From contig NZ_WVEM01000007.1 in the NCBI RefSeq assembly GCF_009847015.1, positions 236,318 to 300,317 of the forward strand: a DNA stretch of 64,000 bases, in the 5' to 3' direction. The stretch comes from Sunxiuqinia indica. Its GTDB lineage: Bacteria; Bacteroidota; Bacteroidia; Bacteroidales; Prolixibacteraceae. Below are positions 51,336 through 60,860 of the stretch, one piece after another. Position numbers and translations under genes: made by a program. Below the pieces are notes generated by a model. It was given only the letters and a program-made list of their open reading frames with translations, was not told where the DNA came from and did not search any database. Every line of letters begins with the position of its first letter. Position 1 is the first letter of the stretch.

Positions 51336-54300
51336 ATGAAAAGAATAAAGTCCGCACTGTTTTCAATGATGACAACCTCATGCTTGCTGGTTGTTTTTGC
51401 GATAGCTATTGCCTATGCAACTTTTATTGAGAACGATTATGGAACAGTTACTGCAAAAGTGTTGATTTATAATGCCTGGTGGTTTAATATTTTACTTGGA
51501 TTCACAAGTATTAATTTAGTTGGAGGCCTGTTTTATTATAAAGCGTTTCAGCTTAAGCGCTGGAGCATGGTGCTTTTTCATCTGGCTTTTATTATTATAC
51601 TTGTAGGAGCCGGAATAACCCGTTTTTACAGTTTCGAAGGGCAAATGCATATTCGCGAAGGGAGCGCTTCTGATCAACTGATTTCAACCGATAATTATAT
51701 CAGTGTAAATGCATCTACAAACGGGCTAAATACTCAGGAGAATTGGAGAGTGCTTTTTTCTCCATATACCCGAAATCAATTTGATGAAAGTGTTTCAGTT
51801 GGTGATTATAATATTGAGATTGAAATGCTCAATTATGTGCCGTCTGCAATCGAGAGTATTGTGGCTGATGAAGGAGGAAATGCTATTTTTTCTTTCATCT
51901 TGGTGAATAATAATAACGAACGACGCGATTTAATATTGGAATTGAATGAAGAAATAGCTTCGGATGAATTATTGATTAGTTTTGAAGGCCAACAGAAGGA
52001 TGCATCTCTTTTTATCAAGCGGTCAACAGCTGGCTTGGTTGCTACAGCCCGGGATACTGTTCAGGTTGTATCAATGACTGGAGTTATAGAGAAAGTGATT
52101 GAACCTCGTCAGGAATTCGCCATAAAGGGCCAGGGGATGTACCGATTGGGTGAACATATCTTTGCCCTGAAATCTTACCTGCCATACGGTCGTAAGCTTT
52201 TATCAACTGATACCGATCAAACTACTGCAAAAAATAGGAGAGATGCGATTCTTCTTCAGCTTACTGATGGCGACCAGCAAAAACAGTTGGTTGTTTACGA
52301 CAACTATGGACAGCAGAATGTATCAACAAGGGCCGATTTTGGAAATGTTGATTTGGAAGTAAGCTACGGTTCGCAACTTATCGATCTTCCTTTTCAAATA
52401 TATTTGAATGATTTTCAATTGGAGCGTTATCCCGGGAGTATGAGCCCTTCTTCGTATGCGAGCGATGTGACGTTAATTGACAACACGAAAGGAGTCGAAA
52501 AACCGTACCGAATTTTTATGAATAATATTTTGGATTACGGGGGCTACCGTTTCTTCCAATCATCTTATGATACGGATGAAAAAGGGACAATTTTGTCGGT
52601 TAGTCATGATTCTTTGGGAACTGGAGTTACCTATATTGGTTATTTTTTAATGTCGTTGGGTATGATTTTTTCCTTCTTTAATAAGAAAAGCCGTTTTCAG
52701 TCACTGCTGCGATCCAGCTCACGTTTAAAGGATTTGAAAAAGAAGTCGATGGCAAGTGTGGTTTTGGCATTGTTGCTCTTAGGCCCCGGATTATTGCATG
52801 CTCAACAAGTTACTCCCGCGAGAATTGATAAAGATCATGTTGCACAATTCGAAACTTTGTTGGTGCAAGATACGAAGGGTAGGATAGAGCCTGTAAATAC
52901 GCTGGCATCGGAGGTGCTAAGAAAGCTTAATCGCAAAAGCTCTTTCGAGGGAATGTCAGCAGCCGAAGTCTTTTTGGGGATGAGTGCGCGTCCTGATTCC
53001 TGGAGAAACGTTCCGATCATTCGTATTGCGAATAGTGAATTGCAAAAACAACTGGGTTTTTCAGAAAAGTATGTTTCTTTCAATCAGATGTTGAGCCAGA
53101 ATACCGGAATATATAAATTGCAACAATTGGTTGATGTAACCTATAAAAAGCAGCCCACGAAACGAAATAAGTTCGACAAGGAAGTCATCAATGTTGATGA
53201 GCGAATGAATATTTGTTATCAGATTTTTCAAGGCAATTTCATGAATGTTTTTCCTGTGCAGAACCACAATAATAACAAGTGGGTAAGTGAGAAGGATTTT
53301 TATAAACTCGGCTCACATCAAACCGATAGTATTCAGCTATTAAGTGCTTATTTTCAAGAAGTCAATCAAGCCATTAGCACCGGCAATTATCAAAGCGCGA
53401 ATCAACGACTCGAAGAGATCAAGCAATTTCAACAGACACACGGACATGAAATTATTCCTGATCAAACCAAAATTGAGTTAGAAATACTGTATAACAAATT
53501 CAATATATTTACCTGGATTTCGCGCATCGCAGGAGTTGTTGGCTTTTTCTTGTTGATTATTCATTTGATTGGAATCTTCAACGAAAAGCTAAATCTCAAA
53601 AAACTTTTAACAGCTGGGACCGTCGCTGTGGCAGTTGTTTTTCTTGCGTATACAGGCGGATTAGCTTTACGCTGGTATATTTCCGGTCATGCGCCATGGA
53701 GTAATGGTTACGAAACGATGTTATACATTGGATGGTCTGCCTTGCTAACGGGTTTTGTATTTATCAGGAAATCACAGATTACGCTGGCTGTAACTACAAT
53801 TTTATCGTCGCTGATATTAATGGTAGCTGGATTGAGCTGGATGAATCCGGAAATTACGAACCTTGTGCCCGTACTTAAATCATACTGGCTGATCGTGCAT
53901 GTTGCAGTGATTACTGCCAGCTATGGCTTTTTGGGCGTTGCTGCTTTAGTCGGTTTTTTAAACCTGATCATTATGATGTTTCGTAATTCGAAGAACCTGA
54001 AAAGTGCTTCATTTACGATTGTTGAATTGGCCATTATTATTGAACTGTCGATAATTGTTGGCTTGATTTTACTCACCATAGGTGCATTTATTGGAGGTGT
54101 TTGGGCAAACGAATCGTGGGGACGTTATTGGGGGTGGGATCCGAAGGAAACCTGGGCTTTGGTAACTATTCTGGTATATTCGTTTATCATTCATTTACGG
54201 AAGGTTCCCGGATTGTATAATCATTTTGTATTAAGTTCGCTCGCATTGGCTGGGTTCAGCTCGGTACTGATGACTTTCTTTGGGGTGAATTATTACCTTT

Positions 54301-54458
54301 CCGGGATGCATTCCTATGCACAAGGCGATCCACCACCGGTGCCAGGTTTCGTGTATGTAGCTATTGCAATTGTAATTGCTGCCATTATTTTAGCGGCAAT
54401 GTCGGAACGTAAATATGGCGGTGCTGAGAAGATCATAAAGCTTGAAACGAAAGAGTAA
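51336..54458 (+). CDS. Fused cytochrome c biogenesis protein CcsBA (system II)
   Basis: 1040 residues. The N-terminal half is ResB/CcsB-like (SMMTTSCLLVVFAIAIAYAT, SMVLFHLAFIIILVGAGITR, a large periplasmic domain). The C-terminal half is CcsA-like with multiple helices and the WWD heme-handling motif WANESWGRYWGWDPKETWAL, plus His residues in IHLRKVPGLYNHF. The enzyme exports heme and attaches it to CxxCH motifs, serving the cytochromes upstream. Fusions of this length are normal in Bacteroidota and epsilonproteobacteria. Confidence 0.93.
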   Translation: MKRIKSALFSMMTTSCLLVVFAIAIAYATFIENDYGTVTAKVLIYNAWWFNILLGFTSINLVGGLFYYKAFQLKRWSMVLFHLAFIIILVGAGITRFYSFEGQMHIREGSASDQLISTDNYISVNASTNGLNTQENWRVLFSPYTRNQFDESVSVGDYNIEIEMLNYVPSAIESIVADEGGNAIFSFILVNNNNERRDLILELNEEIASDELLISFEGQQKDASLFIKRSTAGLVATARDTVQVVSMTGVIEKVIEPRQEFAIKGQGMYRLGEHIFALKSYLPYGRKLLSTDTDQTTAKNRRDAILLQLTDGDQQKQLVVYDNYGQQNVSTRADFGNVDLEVSYGSQLIDLPFQIYLNDFQLERYPGSMSPSSYASDVTLIDNTKGVEKPYRIFMNNILDYGGYRFFQSSYDTDEKGTILSVSHDSLGTGVTYIGYFLMSLGMIFSFFNKKSRFQSLLRSSSRLKDLKKKSMASVVLALLLLGPGLLHAQQVTPARIDKDHVAQFETLLVQDTKGRIEPVNTLASEVLRKLNRKSSFEGMSAAEVFLGMSARPDSWRNVPIIRIANSELQKQLGFSEKYVSFNQMLSQNTGIYKLQQLVDVTYKKQPTKRNKFDKEVINVDERMNICYQIFQGNFMNVFPVQNHNNNKWVSEKDFYKLGSHQTDSIQLLSAYFQEVNQAISTGNYQSANQRLEEIKQFQQTHGHEIIPDQTKIELEILYNKFNIFTWISRIAGVVGFFLLIIHLIGIFNEKLNLKKLLTAGTVAVAVVFLAYTGGLALRWYISGHAPWSNGYETMLYIGWSALLTGFVFIRKSQITLAVTTILSSLILMVAGLSWMNPEITNLVPVLKSYWLIVHVAVITASYGFLGVAALVGFLNLIIMMFRNSKNLKSASFTIVELAIIIELSIIVGLILLTIGAFIGGVWANESWGRYWGWDPKETWALVTILVYSFIIHLRKVPGLYNHFVLSSLALAGFSSVLMTFFGVNYYLSGMHSYAQGDPPPVPGFVYVAIAIVIAAIILAAMSERKYGGAEKIIKLETKE

Positions 54459-54469
54459 CTCATAATTGC

Positions 54470-54503
54470 AAGCCGGCAGCTGTTTTCAGTTGCCGGCTTT
54501 TTT
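54470..54503 (+). terminator. Terminator after ccsBA
   Basis: AAGCCGGCA (54470-54478) pairs with TGCCGGCTT (54491-54499), followed by Ts. It overlaps the stop region of the convergent SDR gene. Confidence 0.85.
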
Positions 54504-55931
54504 GATGATATTGCGCGCCATTCCTCGAAAAATGAATAAGTGGAAGGGCCAGGATAATCCCCAGTAAAATCTTCCCCAGACACCTTTGGGACGGAAGGTG
54601 GCCGTTTGAATCAGGCTATTTTGTTCTGGTTTTTCAACGACCTTAAATTCGAGCCAAGCTTCTCCGGGAAGCTTCATCTCAGCATACAGAAGCAAACGTT
54701 TTTTGTCGCCGTTTGCGAGCAGAACGCGCCAAAAATCAAGAGCATCTCCGTTCTTTATTTCAGTCGGACTGGTACGTCCGCGTCGAAGTCCAATCCCTCC
54801 GGAAAGCTTATCGAGGTATCCACGAATTCTCCAGAGCCACGTGCCATAGTACCAACCGTTTTGCCCTCCAATCGCCCAAATTACTTTTGTAACTTCTTCT
54901 ATTGGTTTATGAAATGAAACTACTTGCTTGTTTCGATAGCACCCATATTCCGGAACATCAATCTGGTCAGAATAGTCGGTGTCGAATTCACTGGAACTTA
55001 GTGCGTCTTTCCAGCTCGAATAAACTTGGTTTTGCCTGATTCTTTTGAATGCTGCTTCAACGGCTTCTTTGTAATTTAGCGGCTCAATATTCAATAATTT
55101 TGGCAACGAGTTCTCTTTGGCAATAACTTCAACCTTTAAACTATTTACCAGGTTTATAGCCAATTTATACGAGGTGGATGTGATAAAAAATAACCAATAC
55201 GATGACAAGCGGGGAGTCATGATGGGCAAGGCGATTACTTTTCGTTTCAATTGTCGGATTTCTGCATATTGCAATAGCATGTCTTTATAGGTTAAAATAT
55301 CTTTGCCTCCTATATCAAAACTTTTGTTAAAACAAGCTTGGTTGTCCATAACCCCAATTAAAAACTTCAAAACATCGCGAATCCCAATGGGGTGAGATTT
55401 GGTTAAAACCCATCGAGGGGTGATCATTATCGGGAGTTTCTCAACGATATCTCTGATTATTTCAAACGAAGCGCTGCCTGAACCGATAATGATTCCGGCG
55501 TTTAGTGTCGTTAGTTGATAGTCCCCTTTCGAAAGCTCTTTTTCAACATTAAGTCGAGACCGCAAATGCTTTGACAGGTATTTGTCATTCGAAATACCAC
55601 CAAGATAGATCACTTGTCGCACGTTAGTTTGAGTAAGCAGTTTTCTGAAATTGGCGGCTGCCTGGAGTTCCATATCTTCAAAATCACCATCGTTTGAAGC
55701 CATCGAGTGAATGAGATAATATGCAATTTCAATGTCTGGAGGAAAGCGTTGATGAGAGTCGGTTTTGAGAAAGTCAATTTCAATGAGTTTGACCTGAGGG
55801 TGATGCTGCCATTTTTCTTCCACCCGTTCGAGGTTGCGAACACAGCAATAAACATCATGCCCATTTTCAACCAATAAAGGAAGTATGCGCTTTCCAACGT
55901 ATCCGGTAATTCCGGTTAGTAGTAGTTTCAT
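54486..55931 (-). CDS. SDR-type NAD(P)-binding protein with DUF2867
   Basis: 481 residues. N-terminal Rossmann fold (LLLTGITGYVGKRILPLLVE, GxxGxxG) with atypical SDR features (YYLIHSMAS, VIYLGGISND). The C-terminal 150 residues (KVIWAIGGQNGWYYGTWLWR, DALDFWRVL, FRPKGVWGRFYWGLSWPFHL) are DUF2867. Family members are mostly uncharacterised; a role with membrane lipids or quinones has been suggested only by context elsewhere. Transcribed alone. Confidence 0.85.
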   Translation of the reverse strand: MKLLLTGITGYVGKRILPLLVENGHDVYCCVRNLERVEEKWQHHPQVKLIEIDFLKTDSHQRFPPDIEIAYYLIHSMASNDGDFEDMELQAAANFRKLLTQTNVRQVIYLGGISNDKYLSKHLRSRLNVEKELSKGDYQLTTLNAGIIIGSGSASFEIIRDIVEKLPIMITPRWVLTKSHPIGIRDVLKFLIGVMDNQACFNKSFDIGGKDILTYKDMLLQYAEIRQLKRKVIALPIMTPRLSSYWLFFITSTSYKLAINLVNSLKVEVIAKENSLPKLLNIEPLNYKEAVEAAFKRIRQNQVYSSWKDALSSSEFDTDYSDQIDVPEYGCYRNKQVVSFHKPIEEVTKVIWAIGGQNGWYYGTWLWRIRGYLDKLSGGIGLRRGRTSPTEIKNGDALDFWRVLLANGDKKRLLLYAEMKLPGEAWLEFKVVEKPEQNSLIQTATFRPKGVWGRFYWGLSWPFHLFIFRGMARNIIKKAGN

Positions 55932-56158
55932 TTCGTTTTCAGCTTAGGTATATTCAGACTAGTAAATTAGCATTATAAACGTATACCTCAAAATCCCGTG
56001 TTTTGTTTTGAGATATTTGAAATTTTAGTGCATTATAAAAGTTCGCTATGCGATTCTGTTTACAATGAATAAGTAGTTTCAGCCAATAATTAATCAGCTG
56101 TTTTTGCACATGGTCTGAATGGTATTTGCTAACTTGTGCAATAAATATTTCTCTAATT

Positions 56159-56695
56159 ATGACAAGATTCTTTCGTTTAGTAAGATTTCTCTCTCAAATC
56201 TGCAGCAGCATGCTTGTTTTGCTTATCGTATTGGCTTCCTGTAATCGTCCGGAAATTAGTTCAGTAAATCCAATGCATTGGGAACAGCGGCAAGCGAAAA
56301 TTAATTCTTCGGATAGTTTAGATTATGGAAGTTCTTACCTTTCTGTTTATTCGGAAATATATAGTCTGACTGAAAAACGAACCTACAATTTGACTGCGAC
56401 AATTAGTATTCGAAATATTAGTTTTGAGGATTCAATTTACATTCTACGATCAGATTATTACAATACCGCCGGCGATTTAATTCGTACTTATTTCAATAGC
56501 CCAATCTTTTTGAAACCCTTGGAGACGATTGAAATTGTAGTCGATGAACGAGATGAACATGGAGGTACTGGAGCCAATTTTATTTTCGATTGGGCGGTTA
56601 AACCAGGTACGCACGAGCCCTTTTTCGAGGCGGTTATGATTTCTACTTCCGGACAGCAGGGAATCTCATTTACAACTTCAGGAGTAAAGCGATAA
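56159..56695 (+). CDS. DUF3124 lipoprotein
   Basis: 178 residues from the ATG at 56159. Signal peptide with lipobox (LLIVLASC). The mature part, with YGSSYLSVYSEIYS, YNLTATISIRNIS and FLKPLETIEIVVDERDEHGG, has the beta-sandwich of DUF3124. Function unknown. Divergent from the SDR gene and convergent with the glycerate kinase gene. Confidence 0.75.
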   Translation: MTRFFRLVRFLSQICSSMLVLLIVLASCNRPEISSVNPMHWEQRQAKINSSDSLDYGSSYLSVYSEIYSLTEKRTYNLTATISIRNISFEDSIYILRSDYYNTAGDLIRTYFNSPIFLKPLETIEIVVDERDEHGGTGANFIFDWAVKPGTHEPFFEAVMISTSGQQGISFTTSGVKR

Positions 56696-56713
56696 TTTCA
56701 GCACCCCGTTCTT

Positions 56714-57844
56714 TTAGTCAAGCAGGAGTAGCCGAAAGATTTGTTCTGCTTTATCAGCAAGTAATTCGGGAGCTTTGCGTAAACTTTCATCTAGCGAAAT
56801 GGGACCGTGAGGAATGGCAAAAATTGACGTGAAACCTTCATCATATAGCTCGCGGTAGCCATCGCCTAAAAAACCGGCAATACCGATGCATCTTTTCTGA
56901 TGTTTTTTAGCCAACTGAGCAACGCCCCAGGGGGTCTTTCCCTGCTTGGTTTGAGCATCCATTTTCCCTTCTCCGGTAATTACTATATCCGCTTTTTGTA
57001 TGGCCTCTTCCAGCTTGGTTTGCTCTTTTACAATGTCAAATCCGGTTTGAAGTTTGGCTCCACAAAAGGCGACCAATCCTGCTCCCAGTCCTCCGGCAGC
57101 GCCACCTCCCGGGATTTTTAAAACCTCCTTTTGCAGATCAGTTTTAATAATTTCGGCTAAATGTGTCAGATTTCTGTCCAGTTCGTTAATCATTTCAACT
57201 GAAGCCCCTTTTTGAGGTCCGTAAATGGCCGATGCTCCGTTAAGCCCCGTCAACGGATTGTTTACATCGCAGGCCGTTAATATTTCGGTGTCTTTTATTT
57301 GAAAGAAAATATTCGACGAATCGATCTTTACCAGCTGGTTAAGATGGCCTCCACCTTCAGTAATTTCTTGTCCTTTGTCATTCCGAAAACGGTAGCCCAG
57401 AGCTTTGGCCATTCCGGTTCCTCCATCGTTGGTAGCACTTCCGCCAATACCGATAATCAGTTTTCTACAACCTTTTTCCATGGCATCTTTCATCAACTGC
57501 CCGGTGCCAAAAGTGGAACTAGTAAGCGGATTGCGTTCTTCAGGGGATAAATGCTCAATTCCTGAAGCTGCAGCCATCTCGATTACCGCAGTTCGCTGGT
57601 CATTTAAAATACCATAAAAACCCTGAACCTCTCTTCCCAATGGATCTAAAACAGGGAGGTTTATCTTTTGGCCACCTAAGGCTGAAAGCATGGTTTGCAC
57701 AAAACCTTCGCCGCCATCGGCCAGTGGAATGTGTGTTATTTGTGCTGTTGGATCAACCCTAAAAATACCGGTTGCAAAATGCTTGGCTACATCAATGGCG
57801 TTCAGGCAGTCTTTAAACGAATCGGGGCAAATGAGTACTTTCAT
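56714..57844 (-). CDS. Glycerate kinase (GlxK/GarK family)
   Basis: 376 residues. Family motifs: ICPDSFKDCLNAIDVA, ADGGEGFVQTMLSALGG, IGIGGSATNDGGTGMAKALG and PGGGAAGGLGAGLVAFCGA, ITGEGKMDAQTKQGKTP. Phosphorylates D-glycerate to 2- or 3-phosphoglycerate with ATP. It is 41 bp after the GH13_18 phosphorylase in the same direction. If that enzyme cleaves glucosylglycerate, this kinase returns the freed glycerate to glycolysis. Last gene of the operon. Confidence 0.93.
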   Translation of the reverse strand: MKVLICPDSFKDCLNAIDVAKHFATGIFRVDPTAQITHIPLADGGEGFVQTMLSALGGQKINLPVLDPLGREVQGFYGILNDQRTAVIEMAAASGIEHLSPEERNPLTSSTFGTGQLMKDAMEKGCRKLIIGIGGSATNDGGTGMAKALGYRFRNDKGQEITEGGGHLNQLVKIDSSNIFFQIKDTEILTACDVNNPLTGLNGASAIYGPQKGASVEMINELDRNLTHLAEIIKTDLQKEVLKIPGGGAAGGLGAGLVAFCGAKLQTGFDIVKEQTKLEEAIQKADIVITGEGKMDAQTKQGKTPWGVAQLAKKHQKRCIGIAGFLGDGYRELYDEGFTSIFAIPHGPISLDESLRKAPELLADKAEQIFRLLLLD

Positions 57845-57884
57845 TACGAGGGATTTTTATGACTATTAAAGAGAAACGATAAAG

Positions 57885-59591
57885 TTAAGTGATGAATCTG
57901 GTGATTAACCACATGCTTTGATAAGGTTTCAATTCCAGCTCTTCGGTTGAATGAAGTGTGCGTGTAATTAAGTCGCGACTAAATTCCATCAAACCCGGAG
58001 GAAGTGAAAGCTGTTGCGTTTGGGCGGTCAGGTTGAATAGACAAACCACTGATTTTTCCATTTGGTCAGCTTTTCGCAAAATGGCAAACACCGAATCGCC
58101 TAGTTCGAGCACCAATTGCTGCGTATTGGGCGAGAAGGCCTCTAGGTTTCTTCGAATTCCGGTGCGATGGATCAATTCTTTCAAAATTGCTTTGTATCTT
58201 GAGTTGCCTTTCAGCATACCTTTCAATTCCTCGTTTGTGAACTTACGCCGATTGATGGAGCGGTTGACGCCTGTGCGAGTCAGCCCTTCGTTGTCATTTT
58301 CAATTCCCAGAAGATTCAGGAAATAAAAGGCCGGCACTCCCTGTAATGAAAGCATGATGGTTTGAGACTGCAGGAATCGTTCATTCTGGAATTCATCTTC
58401 ACCATTCTTAGTTCCTTTCAAGGCATCATAAAAAGTGACATTGATTTCGTACGGAACATGCTTATCTCCGAGCTGACGGGTAGTTACTCTGGCTCCAAAG
58501 TCTTTTAACTTTTCAACCATCTTCATTTTTTCGTCATCGGGCATTACTCCTTCCAAGGGACGAACTCCAATGCCATCGTGTGAAGATGTGAAGTTCAGGT
58601 ATGTCATACCCTTTTGCGGGTCGTTGAGTTCTTTTGCCCATCGGGTAAGGTAACCTCCATTTCCGGTATGTAGTGCATGTAAAATGAGCGGGGGAAGAGC
58701 AAACTGGTAGATCAGGTGTGCTTCATCTCCTAGCCCGAAATAAGTAATGTTTTCGCGGTGCGGAACATTGGTTTCTGTTAGCAATAATGCGCCCGGATAG
58801 CAATAATCCATGATTTCGCGAAACAAGGATACAATTTCGTGGGTTTCCTGTTCGTGCATGCTTTCCAGTCCACTTGCTTTCCACAAAAAAGCAATAGCAT
58901 CAAGCCGGATAACCCGAATTCCTTTAGACAAATAGAAAAGAAATACGTTGAGCATTTCTTTCAACACTTCCGGATTCGCATAATTCAAATCGACTTGGTC
59001 AGCACTAAAGGTTGTCCATACTCTCTTTGGGCCATCTACCGTATCATAAGTTGATAGAAGTGGCGAGCTTCGCGGGCGAATAACTTTCGAGGTGTCGAAA
59101 TCCTCTGGTGGAACAAAGAAATAATTCTTGCCCGGTTCTTCCTGGTTCAGGAATTGCTTGAACCAAACGCCTTTGCTGCTGGCATGATTGGCGACTAAAT
59201 CGGCCATCAGCAAAAAATCTTTCTCCAGTGCTTCAATGTTACTCCAGTCTCCCAATTCAGGATTTATCTTGTAAAAGTCCATCACCGAAAATCCATCGTC
59301 ACTGCTATACGGAAAAAATGGAAGAATGTGTATGGTAGAAATGCATCCACGAAAATGCTCGTTGGCAAACTTTCGCAAGGTTTCAAGCGGAGCTTCTCCT
59401 TTCTGTTTTACTACGTCGCCATAAGTAATCAGTACCACTTTACGCTCATCCCAAAGCGGACGCTGTTTTGGGGTTGGATTCTTTCTCTCTTCAACGAATT
59501 GCAAAAATTCTTCAATCCACTCTTCTGATAAAGTCTTCCGATAAATTCGGTTTAGCCTGTTAATCAGCTTCGTTCTCAATCGTATATGCAT
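57885..59591 (-). CDS. GH13_18 sugar phosphorylase, probable glucosylglycerate phosphorylase
   Basis: 568 residues. Sucrose-phosphorylase-type GH13 barrel: ISTIHILPFFPYSSDDGFSV, MADLVANHAS, nucleophile Asp231 in IRLDAIAFLWK, acid/base Glu273 in LLLTETNVPH and Asp339 in NFTSSHDGIGVR. The family cleaves glucosides with phosphate to glucose 1-phosphate; a known subgroup (YcjM and thermophile enzymes) acts on glucosylglycerate. Neighbours, a GT81-like transferase 5 bp upstream and a glycerate kinase downstream, favour glucosylglycerate over sucrose. Cytoplasmic, no signal peptide. Confidence 0.85.
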   Translation of the reverse strand: MHIRLRTKLINRLNRIYRKTLSEEWIEEFLQFVEERKNPTPKQRPLWDERKVVLITYGDVVKQKGEAPLETLRKFANEHFRGCISTIHILPFFPYSSDDGFSVMDFYKINPELGDWSNIEALEKDFLLMADLVANHASSKGVWFKQFLNQEEPGKNYFFVPPEDFDTSKVIRPRSSPLLSTYDTVDGPKRVWTTFSADQVDLNYANPEVLKEMLNVFLFYLSKGIRVIRLDAIAFLWKASGLESMHEQETHEIVSLFREIMDYCYPGALLLTETNVPHRENITYFGLGDEAHLIYQFALPPLILHALHTGNGGYLTRWAKELNDPQKGMTYLNFTSSHDGIGVRPLEGVMPDDEKMKMVEKLKDFGARVTTRQLGDKHVPYEINVTFYDALKGTKNGEDEFQNERFLQSQTIMLSLQGVPAFYFLNLLGIENDNEGLTRTGVNRSINRRKFTNEELKGMLKGNSRYKAILKELIHRTGIRRNLEAFSPNTQQLVLELGDSVFAILRKADQMEKSVVCLFNLTAQTQQLSLPPGLMEFSRDLITRTLHSTEELELKPYQSMWLITRFIT

Positions 59592-59596
59592 ATATC

Positions 59597-60820
59597 TTAC
59601 ATCTTATTATCTTGCTCTACTGCATCATTAAAAATATCTAACACATCCGGAATGGCATCCAACACTCGTTTCCACGATGGGATAAACGGAATCAGGTTGG
59701 GGTTGTCAAGGTATTCAACTCCGGCACGATAAATGTTTGCCGCAAAAATATCAACTGTTTGTTCTTCTTTATGGCGATCCATTGCAAGCCCGTTAATCGA
59801 AGCATCGGCTGCGTATTGTTCGACCATGTCGAGTGCCATTCGCAGATAAGTAGCTTTTACGGTGCGAAAAATACCTTTGCTAAAAACAGAGCCCTGAGTA
59901 GCTAATTTGGCATAAATACTACGGGCAATATCGAAACTCATTTTCGAAAGTCCGGAGCTCGGATCGTCGTGCGATTCAGGTTGATGTTTATGATCGTATC
60001 CATCGGCAATCTCAACCTGGCAGATCCGGTTGATGGCGTTGTTTCGCTGAACTTCAGAAAGAATTCCTACTTCAAGCCCCCAATCCGAAGGGATGCGAAC
60101 TGTTTTCATAATATCAGCCCGCATCGAAAATTCGCCAGCCAGAATGTAGCGGAAATGATCCAGAAAGTCGAGATAGTCATTCGCGGGGAACACTTTTTTC
60201 AGCGATCGAATCAATGGGGTGACCATCAGCCGAGTAACGCGGCCATTCAATTTGATGCCATCTGAACGGAAATAATACCCCTTACAAAATTTATAGTTGA
60301 ATTTTGGATCTGCAACCGGATAAAACAACCGAGCGAGCATATCGCGCGAGTAGGTAATCACGTCGGCATCGTGCAGCGCAATGGCTTCCGAACGGCCTGA
60401 GGCAATCATGTACCCAAAACAAAACCATACATTTCGACCTTTACCCGGATCGCCGGTGTATATTTTATTTTCTTCAAATAACTTTTGAATAGCTTTCATT
60501 CGCGGGCCATCGTTCCAAATTACTCGGCAACGCCTTTGTTCTGTGCTCAATTCCTTAAAATACTCCTTAGCGTGCAAGTATTGCTCCTTAGTAGCACGGT
60601 CAAGACCAATGGTTATTTCATTAATATAGGGAACATCTTTCAGGATATTGACAATATTTTTCAGAGCTGGCTGCTCCAACTCGGAGTATAGTGAAGGAAT
60701 GATTAAACCCATCTTCCTTCGTCTCGAGAACTTCATCAATTTCGCTTCCAGATACTCTAATGTTGAATAGTTCAAATTGTGAAGTGTTGTAATTCCTCCA
60801 TTCTGATGAAAATCTCCCAT
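59597..60820 (-). CDS. GT81-like glycosyltransferase, probable glucosyl-3-phosphoglycerate or glucosylglycerate synthase
   Basis: 407 residues with a GT-A fold. MGLIIPSLYSELE opens the nucleotide-binding domain, GDPGKGRNVWF (124-133) resembles the GKG loop of GpgS, DAD at 151-153 is the metal-binding DxD, and the later WGLEVGILSEV matches the acceptor-side motif of GpgS enzymes. GpgS transfers glucose from NDP-glucose to 3-phosphoglycerate; some relatives use glycerate. Gene order (HAD hydrolase upstream, glucosylglycerate-type phosphorylase downstream) supports this. Starts 40 bp after the HAD stop. Confidence 0.75.
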   Translation of the reverse strand: MGDFHQNGGITTLHNLNYSTLEYLEAKLMKFSRRRKMGLIIPSLYSELEQPALKNIVNILKDVPYINEITIGLDRATKEQYLHAKEYFKELSTEQRRCRVIWNDGPRMKAIQKLFEENKIYTGDPGKGRNVWFCFGYMIASGRSEAIALHDADVITYSRDMLARLFYPVADPKFNYKFCKGYYFRSDGIKLNGRVTRLMVTPLIRSLKKVFPANDYLDFLDHFRYILAGEFSMRADIMKTVRIPSDWGLEVGILSEVQRNNAINRICQVEIADGYDHKHQPESHDDPSSGLSKMSFDIARSIYAKLATQGSVFSKGIFRTVKATYLRMALDMVEQYAADASINGLAMDRHKEEQTVDIFAANIYRAGVEYLDNPNLIPFIPSWKRVLDAIPDVLDIFNDAVEQDNKM

Positions 60821-60860
60821 AGTGTTGTGTTTTTAGTTTTAGTTTTTTCGTTCCCAAAAG

